Assembly (NCBI RefSeq): GCF_014217625.1
Contig: NZ_CP043641.1
Coordinates: 3,534,001 to 3,598,000 of the forward strand
DNA: 64,000 nt
Direction: 5' to 3'
Origin: Leifsonia shinshuensis
GTDB lineage: Bacteria > Actinomycetota > Actinomycetes > Actinomycetales > Microbacteriaceae
Translations under genes and position numbers: made by a program
Part shown: piece after piece, positions 52,637-62,664 of the stretch
How positions within the stretch are numbered: position 1 is the stretch's first letter
How the letters are laid out: every line of letters begins with the position of its first letter
Notes under the pieces: model-generated
What the model saw: only the letters and a program-made list of their open reading frames with translations
Database searches by the model: none
Told to the model about the DNA's origin: nothing

Positions 52637-53481
52637 GCCTGATCGCGACGCTCCGCATGCTGTGGCATCGGTGGTACATCACCTTCCCCGGCCTCCTCCT
52701 GGCGGGCCTGGTCGCCGCCGGCATCTGGTATGCCGTGCCGCCGAGTTACGAACGCAGCGCGACGGAGCTGCTCCTGCCCGGCAAGAACGACTACCCCGTC
52801 GGCTCCAACCCGCTGCTCTACCTCGGCGGGCTCGCGAACTCCGCGGACGTGCTGACCCGAGCAGTCGGCGCGGACAACGTGATCAAGGAGGTGACCAAGG
52901 GCCATCCCGGAACCGACATCACCGTGCAGCGCGACGGGTCCACGAGCACCCCGCTCATCGTGATCACCGTGACGGCGAAGACGGACGCCGTGGCACGGGA
53001 CGTGCTGTCGGTGATGGTGGACCGCACGGCCACCGAGCTCGCGGCGCTGCAGGCGAGCCAGCACATCCAGGGGACCGACCGGATCAGCATCGAGCCGATC
53101 ACGGTGGCCACCGAGAGCACCCTCCAGCAGCGCACACGCCTCGTGCTGACCGTGGCCGCCGGCGCGGTGCTGGCCGCTCTGGCCCTGCTCATCGCGGCGC
53201 TGACCGAAGGGCTGTCGCGCAAACGCCGCCGTCGCGCGGACGCCGTGGAGGCGCCGGCGGCGGACATCCCGACCGCCGACGAACCGGCGGAGGATGAGGT
53301 CGCCCCGGCCGAGGGCGCGGACGCTCCGGCCGCAGACGGTCTGTCTGCCGGCAGGCTTCCCGAGCCGCCGGAGGAACCGGCCATGCGGTCGGCCCCGGTC
53401 GCCGACCCCCGCCGCGACGAGGATGTGAGCGAGACGGTGCCACCGTCGCGCTCCGACATCACCGAGCGCCACCGGCGATGA
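52633..53481 (+). CDS. Wzz-like chain-length protein with acidic cytosolic tail (second)
   Basis: A 282-residue protein of the Wzz/co-polymerase type. A first span (about 15-33) and an extracytoplasmic domain (P-P-S-Y-E-R-S-A-T-E-L-L-L, T-A-K-T-D-A-V-A-R-D) lead to a second span near 175-195. A long Pro/Ala/Glu-rich acidic tail (about 200-282) follows. The tail lacks the Tyr cluster seen in BY-kinase partners. It overlaps the first Wzz-like gene (ATGA) and the polymerase-like gene (ATGA). The two proteins probably act as a pair, since neither carries a kinase. Confidence 0.75.
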   Translation: MSLIATLRMLWHRWYITFPGLLLAGLVAAGIWYAVPPSYERSATELLLPGKNDYPVGSNPLLYLGGLANSADVLTRAVGADNVIKEVTKGHPGTDITVQRDGSTSTPLIVITVTAKTDAVARDVLSVMVDRTATELAALQASQHIQGTDRISIEPITVATESTLQQRTRLVLTVAAGAVLAALALLIAALTEGLSRKRRRRADAVEAPAADIPTADEPAEDEVAPAEGADAPAADGLSAGRLPEPPEEPAMRSAPVADPRRDEDVSETVPPSRSDITERHRR

Positions 53482-54968
53482 CCGCGGCGGCGGAGCGCAC
53501 GCCGGCCGAGCGCAAGCCGGCCGCGACGCGGCGCGATCGGACGCTGAAGGAGCCCCGCCGCCGCGAGCGGTTCGACGCGGTCACGCTGCTGACGGTGTAC
53601 CTGGTCCTGCTGTACGCGATCCCCTCCAACGTGACGATCGACGCCTTGAACTCGCTCGGCCGGCCGTCGCTGCTGTGGGGTGTCGTCCTGATGGTGTTCT
53701 GGACGCTGTCGCGCCTGCAGCGGCACTACGGCGACCCGCGCCCGATCCGCCAGCCGGTGCGCTTCGCGTTCGCCCTGCTCTTCGTGATCGCTCTGGTCAG
53801 CTTCACCGCCGCGCTCCTGCGCGGCCAGCCGGCCGACCAGGTCAGCCCGGCCTTCACCGCGCTGGTGCGCCTGATGTCGTGGGCCGGTGTGGTGCTGGTG
53901 GCGGTCGACGGCATCCGCACCATGACCGACTTCGTCCGCATCACGCGGCGCATCGCGATCGCGGCCGGGCTGCTGGCCGCCCTCGGGATCCTGCAGTTCC
54001 TCACCAAGCAGACGATCGTCGACTTCTTCAACCTCGTCCCCGGACTGTCCAGCTCCGGCGGCGGCGTGGTCGAGCGCGGCGGCGTCACGCGGGCGTCCGG
54101 CACCGCCATCCACCCGCTGGAGTACGCGACGACGCTGATCGGCGCCTTCCCGATCGTCATCGCCGCCGCGATCTCGCACGGCTTCCGCTGGCATCACTCG
54201 AAGGTGATGCTGCGCTGGTGGGCACCCGTCGCCGCGATCGTGATCTCAGCCCTGGTGGGGGTGTCCCGCTCGGCGATCATCGGGTTCTTCGTCGCCGCGG
54301 TGGCGATGATCCCGGCCATCCCGCGGCGCTACCGGGCCGGAGTGGTGGCAGGCGCCGTCCTCCTGATCGCCGTGGTGGTCGCAGCGCTCCCCGGCCTCCT
54401 CTCCACGACGGTCGCCTTGTTCACCGGTGCGGGGACGGACCCGAGCACCCAGTCCCGGGTCGGCGGGCTCGACCGCGCCCCCGAGTTCATCGGCGCCTCG
54501 CCGGTCTTCGGCGTGGGGTTCGGGACGTTCCTGCCGCGGTACTACATCTTCGACAACGCGTGGGTGCTCATGACGGTGGAGCTCGGCATCCTCGGCGTCG
54601 CGGCCTTCGCCGGCGTGGTCGTGTCGTCCGTCTGGAGCGCCTTGGTCGCCCGGCGGCAGTCCGGCCACGACGACGTCCGCCTGCTCGGCTACTCCCTCGC
54701 CGTCTCGATGCTGGCGATGGCGATCATGTTCGCATTCTTCGACGGGCTGTCCTTCCCGATCAGCGCCGGCACGCTCTTCCTGGTCGCCGGGCTGTGCGGC
54801 AGTCTGCGCAACATCGGCGCGACGGACGCCTGGCTCAACGCAGGGGGGAGGCCGCGGCGCGACCTGGCCGAAGGCGCGCGGGATCCCGCCGCAGACGACC
54901 GGGAGCTCAGAGCCGAACGCCCTCGAGCCACTCGGGGCCGCGAGCCTGGCGCATCCGGATCGGGCTGA
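53478..54968 (+). CDS. O-antigen ligase/polymerase (Wzy/WaaL)-like membrane protein
   Basis: A 496-residue polytopic protein with about 12 hydrophobic helices, of the Wzy_C/O-antigen ligase group that joins repeat units outside the membrane. The large extracytoplasmic loop holds G-V-T-R-A-S-G-T-A-I-H-P-L-E-Y, including the family Arg and His, and a later G-V-G-F-G-T-F-L-P. Basic N-terminal and Arg-rich C-terminal tails are cytosolic. The ATG overlaps the Wzz-like stop. The last 62 nt overlap the convergent glycosyltransferase gene, so the C-terminal tail (E-L-R-A-E-R-P-R-A-T-R-G) may be poorly conserved. Confidence 0.85.
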   Translation: MTAAAERTPAERKPAATRRDRTLKEPRRRERFDAVTLLTVYLVLLYAIPSNVTIDALNSLGRPSLLWGVVLMVFWTLSRLQRHYGDPRPIRQPVRFAFALLFVIALVSFTAALLRGQPADQVSPAFTALVRLMSWAGVVLVAVDGIRTMTDFVRITRRIAIAAGLLAALGILQFLTKQTIVDFFNLVPGLSSSGGGVVERGGVTRASGTAIHPLEYATTLIGAFPIVIAAAISHGFRWHHSKVMLRWWAPVAAIVISALVGVSRSAIIGFFVAAVAMIPAIPRRYRAGVVAGAVLLIAVVVAALPGLLSTTVALFTGAGTDPSTQSRVGGLDRAPEFIGASPVFGVGFGTFLPRYYIFDNAWVLMTVELGILGVAAFAGVVVSSVWSALVARRQSGHDDVRLLGYSLAVSMLAMAIMFAFFDGLSFPISAGTLFLVAGLCGSLRNIGATDAWLNAGGRPRRDLAEGARDPAADDRELRAERPRATRGREPGASGSG

Positions 54969-55833
54969 CCAGGTCCCGGACGGCGGCGCGGCTGGTCGGC
55001 TTGCCCAGCAGCGCCCTGCTGCCCTCGCGGACGACCAGGGCGAGCCAGACCATCCCGGTCGCCACCCGGCCGTGCCGCATCCGGAACAGCCGCAGGCGGT
55101 TCGCGACGAGCAGCGACCACTGCCGGGGCGATGTCGCGGAGCCGCCCTCCAAGTGGGTGGCGACGGCGGCCGGCTCGTACCAGGTCCGCAGGCCGTTGTC
55201 GCGTGCGCGCAGGTCGTACTCCGTCTCCTCGGAGTAGAGGAACAGCGACGCGTCCCACTCCCCGCACACGCGCCAGCACTCCGCTCCGACGAGCTGGGTC
55301 GAGCCTTCCGCCCAGTCCGTGTTCTGGCCGATCTCGTACGCGGCGGGATCCGTGACCACCTCGCCGAGGGCGGCGACGCGGCCGACGTGCTCGGCGCCGA
55401 CCAGGGCGTCCGCCCAGGTCCGCAGCACCGACGGCTCGCGGCGCATCGACCAGATGAGCTGGCCGCGCTGGTCCAGGAGCCGGGGGACGACGATCCCCAC
55501 TCCGTCGCCGAGGCGCTCGTACAGCGTCTTGGTGCACCCGGGGTGGAGGCGCACGTCCGCGTTGAGGATGAGGTAGGCGTCTTGATCGCCTGCGGCGCGG
55601 ACGGCCGCGTTGACGCCGCCGGCGTAGCCGAGGTTCCCGCCGGTCCGGACGACGAGCGCGTCGGGCGCCCAGCGGGCGATCTGCTCCAGTGTGTCGTCCT
55701 GCGAGCCGTTGTCCGCGAAAACCAAGGAGGCGTTCGTCCCCGCCGTGCCCTCAGGCACGGCGGCGACGAACGCCTCGATGAGGTCCCCGCTGTTGTAGGT
55801 GACCACGCAGAGCGCGATGCGTGGCTCGGGCAT
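54907..55833 (-). CDS. Family 2 glycosyltransferase (rhamnosyltransferase-like)
   Basis: A 308-residue GT-A enzyme resembling rhamnosyl/mycolyl-arabinogalactan-type GT2 proteins. C-V-V-T-Y-N-S-G-D-L (about 9-18), D-N-G-S-Q-D-D-T, G-N-L-G-Y-A-G-G-V-N and L-N-A-D-V-R-L are present. G-G-N-L-G-Y-A-G-G-V-N-A-A-V is the typical signature of the WbbL/RfbF group, and F-L-Y-S-E-E-T-E-Y-D-L-R is the acceptor-site motif. GGAGG lies before the ATG. It overlaps the polymerase-like gene tail-to-tail by 62 nt and follows the DUF4082 gene on the same strand. Confidence 0.9.
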   Translation of the reverse strand: MPEPRIALCVVTYNSGDLIEAFVAAVPEGTAGTNASLVFADNGSQDDTLEQIARWAPDALVVRTGGNLGYAGGVNAAVRAAGDQDAYLILNADVRLHPGCTKTLYERLGDGVGIVVPRLLDQRGQLIWSMRREPSVLRTWADALVGAEHVGRVAALGEVVTDPAAYEIGQNTDWAEGSTQLVGAECWRVCGEWDASLFLYSEETEYDLRARDNGLRTWYEPAAVATHLEGGSATSPRQWSLLVANRLRLFRMRHGRVATGMVWLALVVREGSRALLGKPTSRAAVRDLVSPIRMRQARGPEWLEGVRL

Positions 55834-55933
55834 TCATTCCTCCTGCGGAGACCTGGGCGCCCGAGCGGGGACGGGCGAACAGTTAGAATCTCTCACGTTT
55901 CGGCCTCCGAGAGAAGGGTCCCTGGGCGCTCGC

Positions 55934-57505
<1,572 letters not shown>

Positions 57506-57602
57506 AGATGAATCTTCCGTTCGATTGGGTGAACTGGGGGGTTCACTTCCGTCGTCTGGGGTTAGGTGGGGGTTTACGGCGTGTCGGGCGCCGGTTGAGG
57601 CC

Positions 57603-57631
57603 ATAGTAGGGGCCGCCATATCAGGTCGCAA
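57603..57631 (-). promoter_or_regulatory. Sigma-70-type promoter of DUF4082 gene 2
   Basis: On the minus strand TTGCGA (57631-57626) and TACTAT (57608-57603) are separated by exactly 17 bp. Transcription would start near 57595 and give a leader of about 90 nt before the ATG. Confidence 0.55.
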
Positions 57632-57655
57632 ACGAATAACAGACCGAATGATCGA

Positions 57656-57669
57656 CCCCAGTTCGGGGG
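57656..57669. promoter_or_regulatory. CCCCA-N4-GGGGG palindrome upstream of DUF4082 gene 2
   Basis: CCCCAGTTCGGGGG lies 24 bp upstream of the -35 of the promoter above, a normal activator position. Three sister sites are at 22231, 31826 and 33169. Confidence 0.45.
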
Positions 57670-57814
57670 ATGTCGCGGTGCGCACGGAGGCCTCCCGAGA
57701 GGTGGCGCCAATGGCCCAGCGGATGCCGAATGTCCCCGCTCTCACGATGCGAGCGGGCGACGGCCGGATTCTGGTGGACGCAAATTAACATGGAATTCCC
57801 CGGCTGTCCACCCG

Positions 57815-58909
57815 TCAGATCGTCGGTTCTCTGTCCGCCCCGGCGGCCACACTGACCCGCAGGAACACGATGATCCAGCTGAAGATCAGCACGGCCGCGA
57901 CCAGCTCCACCGCCGTCAGGTTGTAGTACCCCACCGCGAAGAACAGCGTGACCAGGACGATCACGCCGATGAACACCCAGCCGAGCACGTAGAAGGCGCG
58001 CGGCAGGTGCGGCATCGCCCAGCGGATCCCGACCGCGAGCGCGCAGAAGACCACGGCCATCCCGGTCGCCGCCGTGTTGTGCAGCAGGAAGAAGCGGTTG
58101 ACCGGGAACAGCCCGACGCAGGCGAGCATCGCGCCGACGACGATCAGCGCGGTGCGGACCTGGAGCTCTCCGCGGCTCGGGCGCCGGTCGGCCCCGCTGT
58201 CGGTGGCGTAGCGAGCGATGGCGGTGACCAGGATGCCGCCCACGATCACCGTGACGTTGAAGGTCGCCGACGACCAGTCGTCCGCGATGCCGAGCACGCT
58301 CAGGTTCTGCTTCCACCAGTGCGGGTTCGACGCGGTGAGCATGCTGGTCAGCGCCCCGACGACGAGGAACACCGCCAGCACAGCCGACAGCAGCAGCGGG
58401 TTCATGTTCGCCGCCGCGAGGAAGACGTAGTACCCCGTGACCGCGGCCGCCGTCCCGACCAGCAGCGTGGCCGGGATGGCGAAGACCTGCGCGTCCTGGA
58501 AGCTGCGGGCGAGCACGTCGCTCAGCACCGTCCAGAGCAGCAGGACCACCACGGCGTGCGCGACGGCGATCGCGATCGAGTCGAACACCTCGACGACCGC
58601 GCCGATCCGGGAGCGGTGCTCCTTGGGCCGGCTGTACCAGGGGATGCTCCAGGTCGCGACCCGGCCGCCGCCGTAGACGACCAGGGTCACGGCGCAGCAG
58701 GCGATCGCGGCGAACTGGCCGACCGAGCCCGCGCCGGAGATGGAGAGGTTGTGCCCGGCGAAGACGAAGAAGGCGATCACGCAGACCGCCACGAACGCGA
58801 GGCCTCCCGCGCCCAGCGCCAGCGACTCCACGGAGGCCGCGCGCAGGCGCCGGGAGAGACGTTCCGCGGCGTGCTCAGCGACACCGTCCTCCGAGACCGC
58901 ATCCCTCAT
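57815..58909 (-). CDS. DUF998-like polytopic membrane protein
   Basis: A 364-residue integral membrane protein with about nine hydrophobic helices and the repeated short-loop pattern of the DUF998/Frag1-like group. A hydrophilic 30-residue N-terminus precedes the first span. P-V-N-R-F-F-L-L-H-N-T-A-A (near 270) is the most distinctive loop motif. The function of the group is unknown. The ATG has TAAGCT six bases upstream and no ribosome site. It lies between a membrane glycosyltransferase and the DUF4082 gene. Confidence 0.75.
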   Translation of the reverse strand: MRDAVSEDGVAEHAAERLSRRLRAASVESLALGAGGLAFVAVCVIAFFVFAGHNLSISGAGSVGQFAAIACCAVTLVVYGGGRVATWSIPWYSRPKEHRSRIGAVVEVFDSIAIAVAHAVVVLLLWTVLSDVLARSFQDAQVFAIPATLLVGTAAAVTGYYVFLAAANMNPLLLSAVLAVFLVVGALTSMLTASNPHWWKQNLSVLGIADDWSSATFNVTVIVGGILVTAIARYATDSGADRRPSRGELQVRTALIVVGAMLACVGLFPVNRFFLLHNTAATGMAVVFCALAVGIRWAMPHLPRAFYVLGWVFIGVIVLVTLFFAVGYYNLTAVELVAAVLIFSWIIVFLRVSVAAGADREPTI

Positions 58910-58915
58910 GGTCAG

Positions 58916-58921
58916 AGCTTA
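58916..58921 (-). promoter_or_regulatory. Leaderless-type -10 box for the DUF998-like gene
   Basis: TAAGCT on the minus strand ends 6 nt before the ATG at 58909. Confidence 0.5.
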
Positions 58922-58952
58922 GGCTGCGGGCGTCGCGGTGCGGAGGGGGTGT

Positions 58953-60524
58953 TCAGCGCGTCAGTTCGATGAGCATCGTGCGGTGCGTCGGGACGCTGCG
59001 TCCGGTCTTCTCGAAGCCGAGCGCCTCCAGGTCGGCGAGGCCGTAGGAGTGGAGGTCGCCGTCCAGGTCGTTCTCGATCAGCCAGACCGTCTTCACGCCG
59101 TCGAATCTGCCGAGCTCGGCGGCCTGCTGCACGGTCCAGACCCGGTCCGCCCAGCCGATGTTGTGGGTGTAGGGCGTGCGCAGTGTCGGGTCGCTCACCG
59201 CGGCGAATCCGGCCGGGTAGGTGCGCATCGCGAGCCGCGGCCGCTGCGACGGCTTGGTCGACTCGTCGAACACGACGGCGTCGCCCGGCTGCGCCACCGA
59301 GGCCATCGCACTGCTGACCTCCGCCCAGTCCGAGTCGTTCTTCGAGTACGGTCCGCGCTGGTCGAGGTAGGCCGGCGTGCTCACCGCGATGAACAGCAGC
59401 GCGCCGGCGCCGGTCGCCGCGATGGCGGGGATCCCGCCGCGCCGGGAGACGAGGCGGCCGAGCACGAGCAGGCCCTCGGCGATCAGCAGCGCGGCCGCCG
59501 GGGCGGCGAAGGTCGAGTAGCGGCCCGTGTACATCGGGAAGACGAGGTTGACCAGCAGCATGGCGCCGGTCGGAAGGATGAGCCAGCAGGCTCCGACGAG
59601 CGTGGCGTCGATGGGCAGCGGCGCTGTTCGCGCATCCGGCCGGGAGCCTCGTCCCCACCGCGCGCGGACCCACGCGCCGATGGCGAGCAGGATGAGCGCC
59701 CAGGCAGCGATCGCCACCCAGCCGTTGCCGAACCAGGGCTGCCAGAGCAGCGTCGACGAGTCGAAGGGCTGGGTGCCGAGGTAGCCGATCTGGCTGCGCT
59801 CGAAGTAGGCGAGCAGCCCGAGCGGCGCCAGCGCGACGACCACGCATCCGGTGGCGATCAGCCACGCCCGCAGGGTCGGTCGGGACGCCCGGGAGATCAG
59901 CAGGATGCCGAGGTGCGCGAGCACGAGCGACACCGTATAGAGGAAGAGGTACGAGGTGAGTGCCATCCCGGCCGCGTAGACCGCCCACAGGCTCCGCCGC
60001 ACCGACGCGGGCGCCGTGCGTCCCCGTCCGTCGACCAGCCACACCAGCAGCAGCGTCAGCCAGGCCGCGGCGGCCGCGGTGAAAGCGAACGATCGGGCCT
60101 CCTCGCCCGCGTACGTCATGCGCGGCAGCACGCAGGCGACGAGCCCTGCGACGATCGCGGCCTTCGGGCCTCCGCGGCGGCCGGCCAGCAGCGTGACCGC
60201 GGCGACCGCGAAGCCGATGGCCGCGGCGCTCGGCAGCCGCAGTGCGAACGGGCTCTCGCCCGCGAGGCGGATCCAGCCGTGCATGCCCAGGTAGTACAGC
60301 CCGTGCACCGCGTCCACGTGGAACAGCATCGGGATGAGCGTCGACACCGGGCGGCGCGCCGACAGCAGCGTGGCCGCCTCGTCGCCCCAGAGCGACGGGA
60401 TCCAGCTCCCGGCGGCGCAGATGACGGTGGCGACGAGCCCGAACGCGACGGCGATGGTCCACGGCCGGACCGCCCGCAGCGAAGGAGCGGCGACCTCGCG
60501 CTCGCGTTCCGTCAGCGCGCTCAT
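58953..60524 (-). CDS. GT39/ArnT-type membrane mannosyltransferase-like protein
   Basis: A 523-residue GT-C glycosyltransferase with about 11 hydrophobic helices. The first extracytoplasmic loop carries W-G-D-E-A-A-T (near 50), which holds the catalytic acidic residues of the dolichyl-phosphate-mannose/ArnT family, and H-V-D-A-V-H-G-L-Y-Y follows. Members use polyprenyl-phosphate sugars at the outer membrane face. G-R-Y-S-T-F-A-A-P-A-A lies in a later helix, and a soluble C-terminal domain of about 160 residues ends it. GGGGGTGGG precedes the ATG. It may decorate the EPS or wall glycan. Confidence 0.85.
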   Translation of the reverse strand: MSALTEREREVAAPSLRAVRPWTIAVAFGLVATVICAAGSWIPSLWGDEAATLLSARRPVSTLIPMLFHVDAVHGLYYLGMHGWIRLAGESPFALRLPSAAAIGFAVAAVTLLAGRRGGPKAAIVAGLVACVLPRMTYAGEEARSFAFTAAAAAWLTLLLVWLVDGRGRTAPASVRRSLWAVYAAGMALTSYLFLYTVSLVLAHLGILLISRASRPTLRAWLIATGCVVVALAPLGLLAYFERSQIGYLGTQPFDSSTLLWQPWFGNGWVAIAAWALILLAIGAWVRARWGRGSRPDARTAPLPIDATLVGACWLILPTGAMLLVNLVFPMYTGRYSTFAAPAAALLIAEGLLVLGRLVSRRGGIPAIAATGAGALLFIAVSTPAYLDQRGPYSKNDSDWAEVSSAMASVAQPGDAVVFDESTKPSQRPRLAMRTYPAGFAAVSDPTLRTPYTHNIGWADRVWTVQQAAELGRFDGVKTVWLIENDLDGDLHSYGLADLEALGFEKTGRSVPTHRTMLIELTR

Positions 60525-60846
60525 CCCACCCCCGTCTCGTCACACACGTCCGTCATCACCCAACCAGACGTCCCCGGGGAGACCCTGTGGGTCGGCTGCG
60601 GAAACACATATTTCACCCACTGTTTCCATGGGGTCGCTCTGTCGCCATCGAGTGGAAGCGCGCTGGATCCCGGGTGGCGGGCGCACTCGCCCTGCCGCCC
60701 GGGATCCGCCCCACACACGCCGGGAAGACGGGGTGTCCGTGATCCACGCTCCGCCGCATCCAGCGTGCTGAACCGAACGGTACGTGGGCGCGCGCATCCG
60801 GGGCAGGGGATTAACGCCGCGCCCGGAGAGTGGTAGGGATCCGGAG
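60525..60846 (-). other. 322-bp intergenic region with a large GC hairpin
   Basis: The region lies between the aldo/keto reductase (stop at 60847) and the GT39 gene, both transcribed leftwards. It holds a large hairpin (60665-60707) and the presumed promoter of the GT39 gene. No reading frame with normal codon bias was found. Confidence 0.5.
60665..60707. terminator. GC-rich inverted repeat downstream of the aldo/keto reductase
   Basis: Arms of about 19-20 bp (60665-60683 and 60688-60707, ending in GGATCCCGGG and its complement) with two mismatches surround a four-base loop. It lies 140 bp after the aldo/keto reductase stop. There is no T-tract. Confidence 0.45.
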
Positions 60847-61884
60847 CTACAGCTCCCCGCGACGCGCGCCGGCCCAGAGGTCGACGCCCGCATCGACGGC
60901 GAGGTCGTCGATCGCCGCGAGCTCCTCCGGGCTGAACTCCCGGTTGTCGAGCGCGCCCACGTTCTGCTCCAGCTGGGCCACGCTGCTGGCGCCGATCACC
61001 AGGGAGGTCACCCGCGGGTCGCGCAGCGCCCAGGCCAGCGCGAGCTGGGCGAGCGACTGGCCGCGTGCCTCGGCGATCGCGTTCAGGCCGCGCAGGCGCT
61101 CCACGGCCTCGTCGGTCAGCCAGTCCGCGTCGAACGAGGTGCCGGCCGCGGCGCGGGAGCCCTCGGGGACGCCGTTCAGATACTTGCCGGTCAGCATCCC
61201 CTGCGCCAGCGCCGTGAAGCCGATGACGCCGACACCGAGCTCGCCGGCGGCGTCGAGCAGGCCCTCCGTCTCGATCCAGCGGTTCAGCATGGAGTAGCTG
61301 GGCTGGTGGATGAGCAGCGGCGTGCCGAGCTCGCGCAGGATCTCCGCCGCCCGGCGGGTGTCCTCCTCGCCGTACGAGGAGATGCCGACGTAGAGCGCCT
61401 TGCCGCTGCGGACGGCGGTGTCGAGCGCCTGCATGGTCTCCTCGAGCGGCGTGCTCGGGTCGGGCCGGTGCGAGTAGAAGATGTCCACGTAGTCGAGGCC
61501 GAGCCGGGACAGCGACTGGTCGAGGCTGGCGAGCACGTACTTGCGGCTGCCGCCGCCCTGGCCGTACGGGCCGGGCCACATGTCCCAGCCGGCTTTGGAC
61601 GACACGACGATCTCGTCCCGGTACGGCCGCAGGTCCTCGCGGAGGATGCGCCCGAAGTTGACCTCGGCGGCGCCGTACGGGGGCCCGTAGTTGTTGGCGA
61701 GGTCGAAGTGCGTGATCCCGAGATCGAAGGCGCGGCGGACGATGGCGCGCTGCGTCTCGAACGGGCGGTCGTCGCCGAAGTTGTGCCAGAGCCCGAGGGA
61801 CAGCGCGGGCAGGTCGAGACCGCTGCGGCCGGTGCGGCGGTACAGCATCCGGTCGTAGCGGGACGGCTTCGGTACGTAGGTCAT
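60847..61884 (-). CDS. Aldo/keto reductase (YghZ/L-glyceraldehyde-3-phosphate reductase-like)
   Basis: A 345-residue AKR of the (beta/alpha)8 fold that reduces aldehydes with NADPH. The catalytic Asp-Tyr-Lys-His set is visible: F-D-L-A-N-N-Y-G (near 60, Asp and Tyr), V-S-S-K-A-G (Lys) and D-I-F-Y-S-H-R (His). The N-terminal L-G-L-W-H-N-F-G and P-P-Y-G-A-A-E are typical of the YghZ subgroup. ATG 61884 is chosen; AAGG about 8 nt upstream could serve as ribosome site. The open frame extends to 62010 but crosses the start of the divergent gene. Confidence 0.9.
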   Translation of the reverse strand: MTYVPKPSRYDRMLYRRTGRSGLDLPALSLGLWHNFGDDRPFETQRAIVRRAFDLGITHFDLANNYGPPYGAAEVNFGRILREDLRPYRDEIVVSSKAGWDMWPGPYGQGGGSRKYVLASLDQSLSRLGLDYVDIFYSHRPDPSTPLEETMQALDTAVRSGKALYVGISSYGEEDTRRAAEILRELGTPLLIHQPSYSMLNRWIETEGLLDAAGELGVGVIGFTALAQGMLTGKYLNGVPEGSRAAAGTSFDADWLTDEAVERLRGLNAIAEARGQSLAQLALAWALRDPRVTSLVIGASSVAQLEQNVGALDNREFSPEELAAIDDLAVDAGVDLWAGARRGEL

Positions 61885-62008
61885 GTCACCAGCCTTGTCG
61901 AGGAGGGGTCGTTCGTCCAACACGGGGCGCCGATGCGATTGTCCGGGTGCACGTATGAATCGATTGTCAAGGGGTCGCAGCGCATCCGTTGCCGCGGACA
62001 ATCGGGTC

Positions 62009-62386
62009 ATGCACGTGGACGAGATTCACAGCAGCATCCGTCGCCCCGACCCCCCACGGGACGACGTCCAGCGCATTTCCGTGCGATCCGCCGGCCGGGA
62101 GCAGACCCCGGCCGCGGACCGAACCCCCGGCCGGGAGTGGCTGGGGCTCGGCGTTCTGCTCGCCGCCGTCTCGCTCGCCGTCCTCCTCCCACTCAGCGGG
62201 ATGCAGGCGGGCGTCGCGCTCGGCACCGCCGGGCTGGTGCTGCTGTTCCTGTTGGCGATGGGGACCGTCCGAGTGGCCGTCCGCTCCCGGCGAGCGCGGC
62301 TGATCGCGCTGGGACTGCTGTTCTGCGCGATGGCCGCGACCGCGCTCGCCGGGGTGGTGCTGTCGGCGATCGATGCGATCGGGTGA
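62009..62386 (+). CDS. Small two- to three-span membrane protein
   Basis: A 125-residue protein with a hydrophilic N-terminus (about 1-40, rich in Arg, Pro and Asp) and three hydrophobic stretches (about 46-62, 68-85 and 100-122). I do not recognise a named family. The ATG is divergent from the aldo/keto reductase and has GACAAT six bases upstream with no ribosome site, as for other leaderless starts here. It ends just before a hairpin terminator. Confidence 0.65.
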   Translation: MHVDEIHSSIRRPDPPRDDVQRISVRSAGREQTPAADRTPGREWLGLGVLLAAVSLAVLLPLSGMQAGVALGTAGLVLLFLLAMGTVRVAVRSRRARLIALGLLFCAMAATALAGVVLSAIDAIG

Positions 62387-62391
62387 GAGGA

Positions 62392-62422
62392 AGGTGCGCG
62401 GCTGACCGGCAGCCGCGCACCT
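62392..62422. terminator. Bidirectional hairpin between convergent small membrane genes
   Basis: A perfect 12-bp stem (AGGTGCGCGGCT and its complement) with a seven-base loop lies between the stops at 62386 and 62432. No T-tract is present on either side. Confidence 0.65.
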
Positions 62423-62431
62423 CGCCGCCCG

Positions 62432-62590
62432 CTAGCTCCGCGACGCCCCGCGCCGCATCCAGCCGACGATGGCGGTGATGACGAAGAACACGATGCCGAG
62501 GATCGCCAGCCAGATCAGCCCCTTGATGGCGAAGCCGAGGATGGCGAGGACGAGCCAGATGACGAGCAGGACGATTATCAGTGCGATCAT
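62432..62590 (-). CDS. Short hydrophobic membrane protein
   Basis: A 52-residue protein, almost entirely hydrophobic, with two helices (L-I-I-V-L-L-V-I-W-L-V-L and L-I-W-L-A-I-L-G-I-V-F-F-V-I-T) and a basic C-terminus (W-M-R-R-G-A-S-R-S). Such proteins of about 50 residues are common in actinobacteria and usually have no known function. It converges on the preceding gene across a hairpin. Codon third positions follow the genomic GC bias, which supports it as a real gene. Confidence 0.7.
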   Translation of the reverse strand: MIALIIVLLVIWLVLAILGFAIKGLIWLAILGIVFFVITAIVGWMRRGASRS

Positions 62591-62651
62591 GCCGTCACCG
62601 AACTCCCTGCGCGCGCGTTCGTCAACGGGCTGGACACGGTGCGCATGGGGA

Positions 62652-62657
62652 TAGCAT
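62652..62657 (+). promoter_or_regulatory. Leaderless-type -10 box for the FAD oxidase gene
   Basis: TAGCAT ends 7 nt before the ATG at 62665. No Shine-Dalgarno precedes that ATG. Confidence 0.45.
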
Positions 62658-62664
62658 CCCCGGT

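Larger units (their letters stand above)
57506..57814 (-). other. 309-bp intergenic region: promoter and leader of DUF4082 gene 2
   Basis: It holds a promoter at 57603-57631, a CCCCA-N4-GGGGG palindrome (57656-57669) and a GTGAAC-N6-GTTCAC inverted repeat (57529-57546) in the leader. No gene was found in the remaining 140 bp towards the DUF998 gene. Confidence 0.6.

Noticed and set aside
53478..54968. Exosortase (EpsH-type) identity for the polytopic protein in the EPS operon
   Set aside because: The protein has about 12 spans and the large Wzy_C-type loop, without the Cys, Arg and His pattern of the eight-span exosortase family.
61885..62010. 42-residue extension of the aldo/keto reductase
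   Set aside because: It overlaps the divergent gene start and lacks AKR sequence; the family start motif follows ATG 61884.
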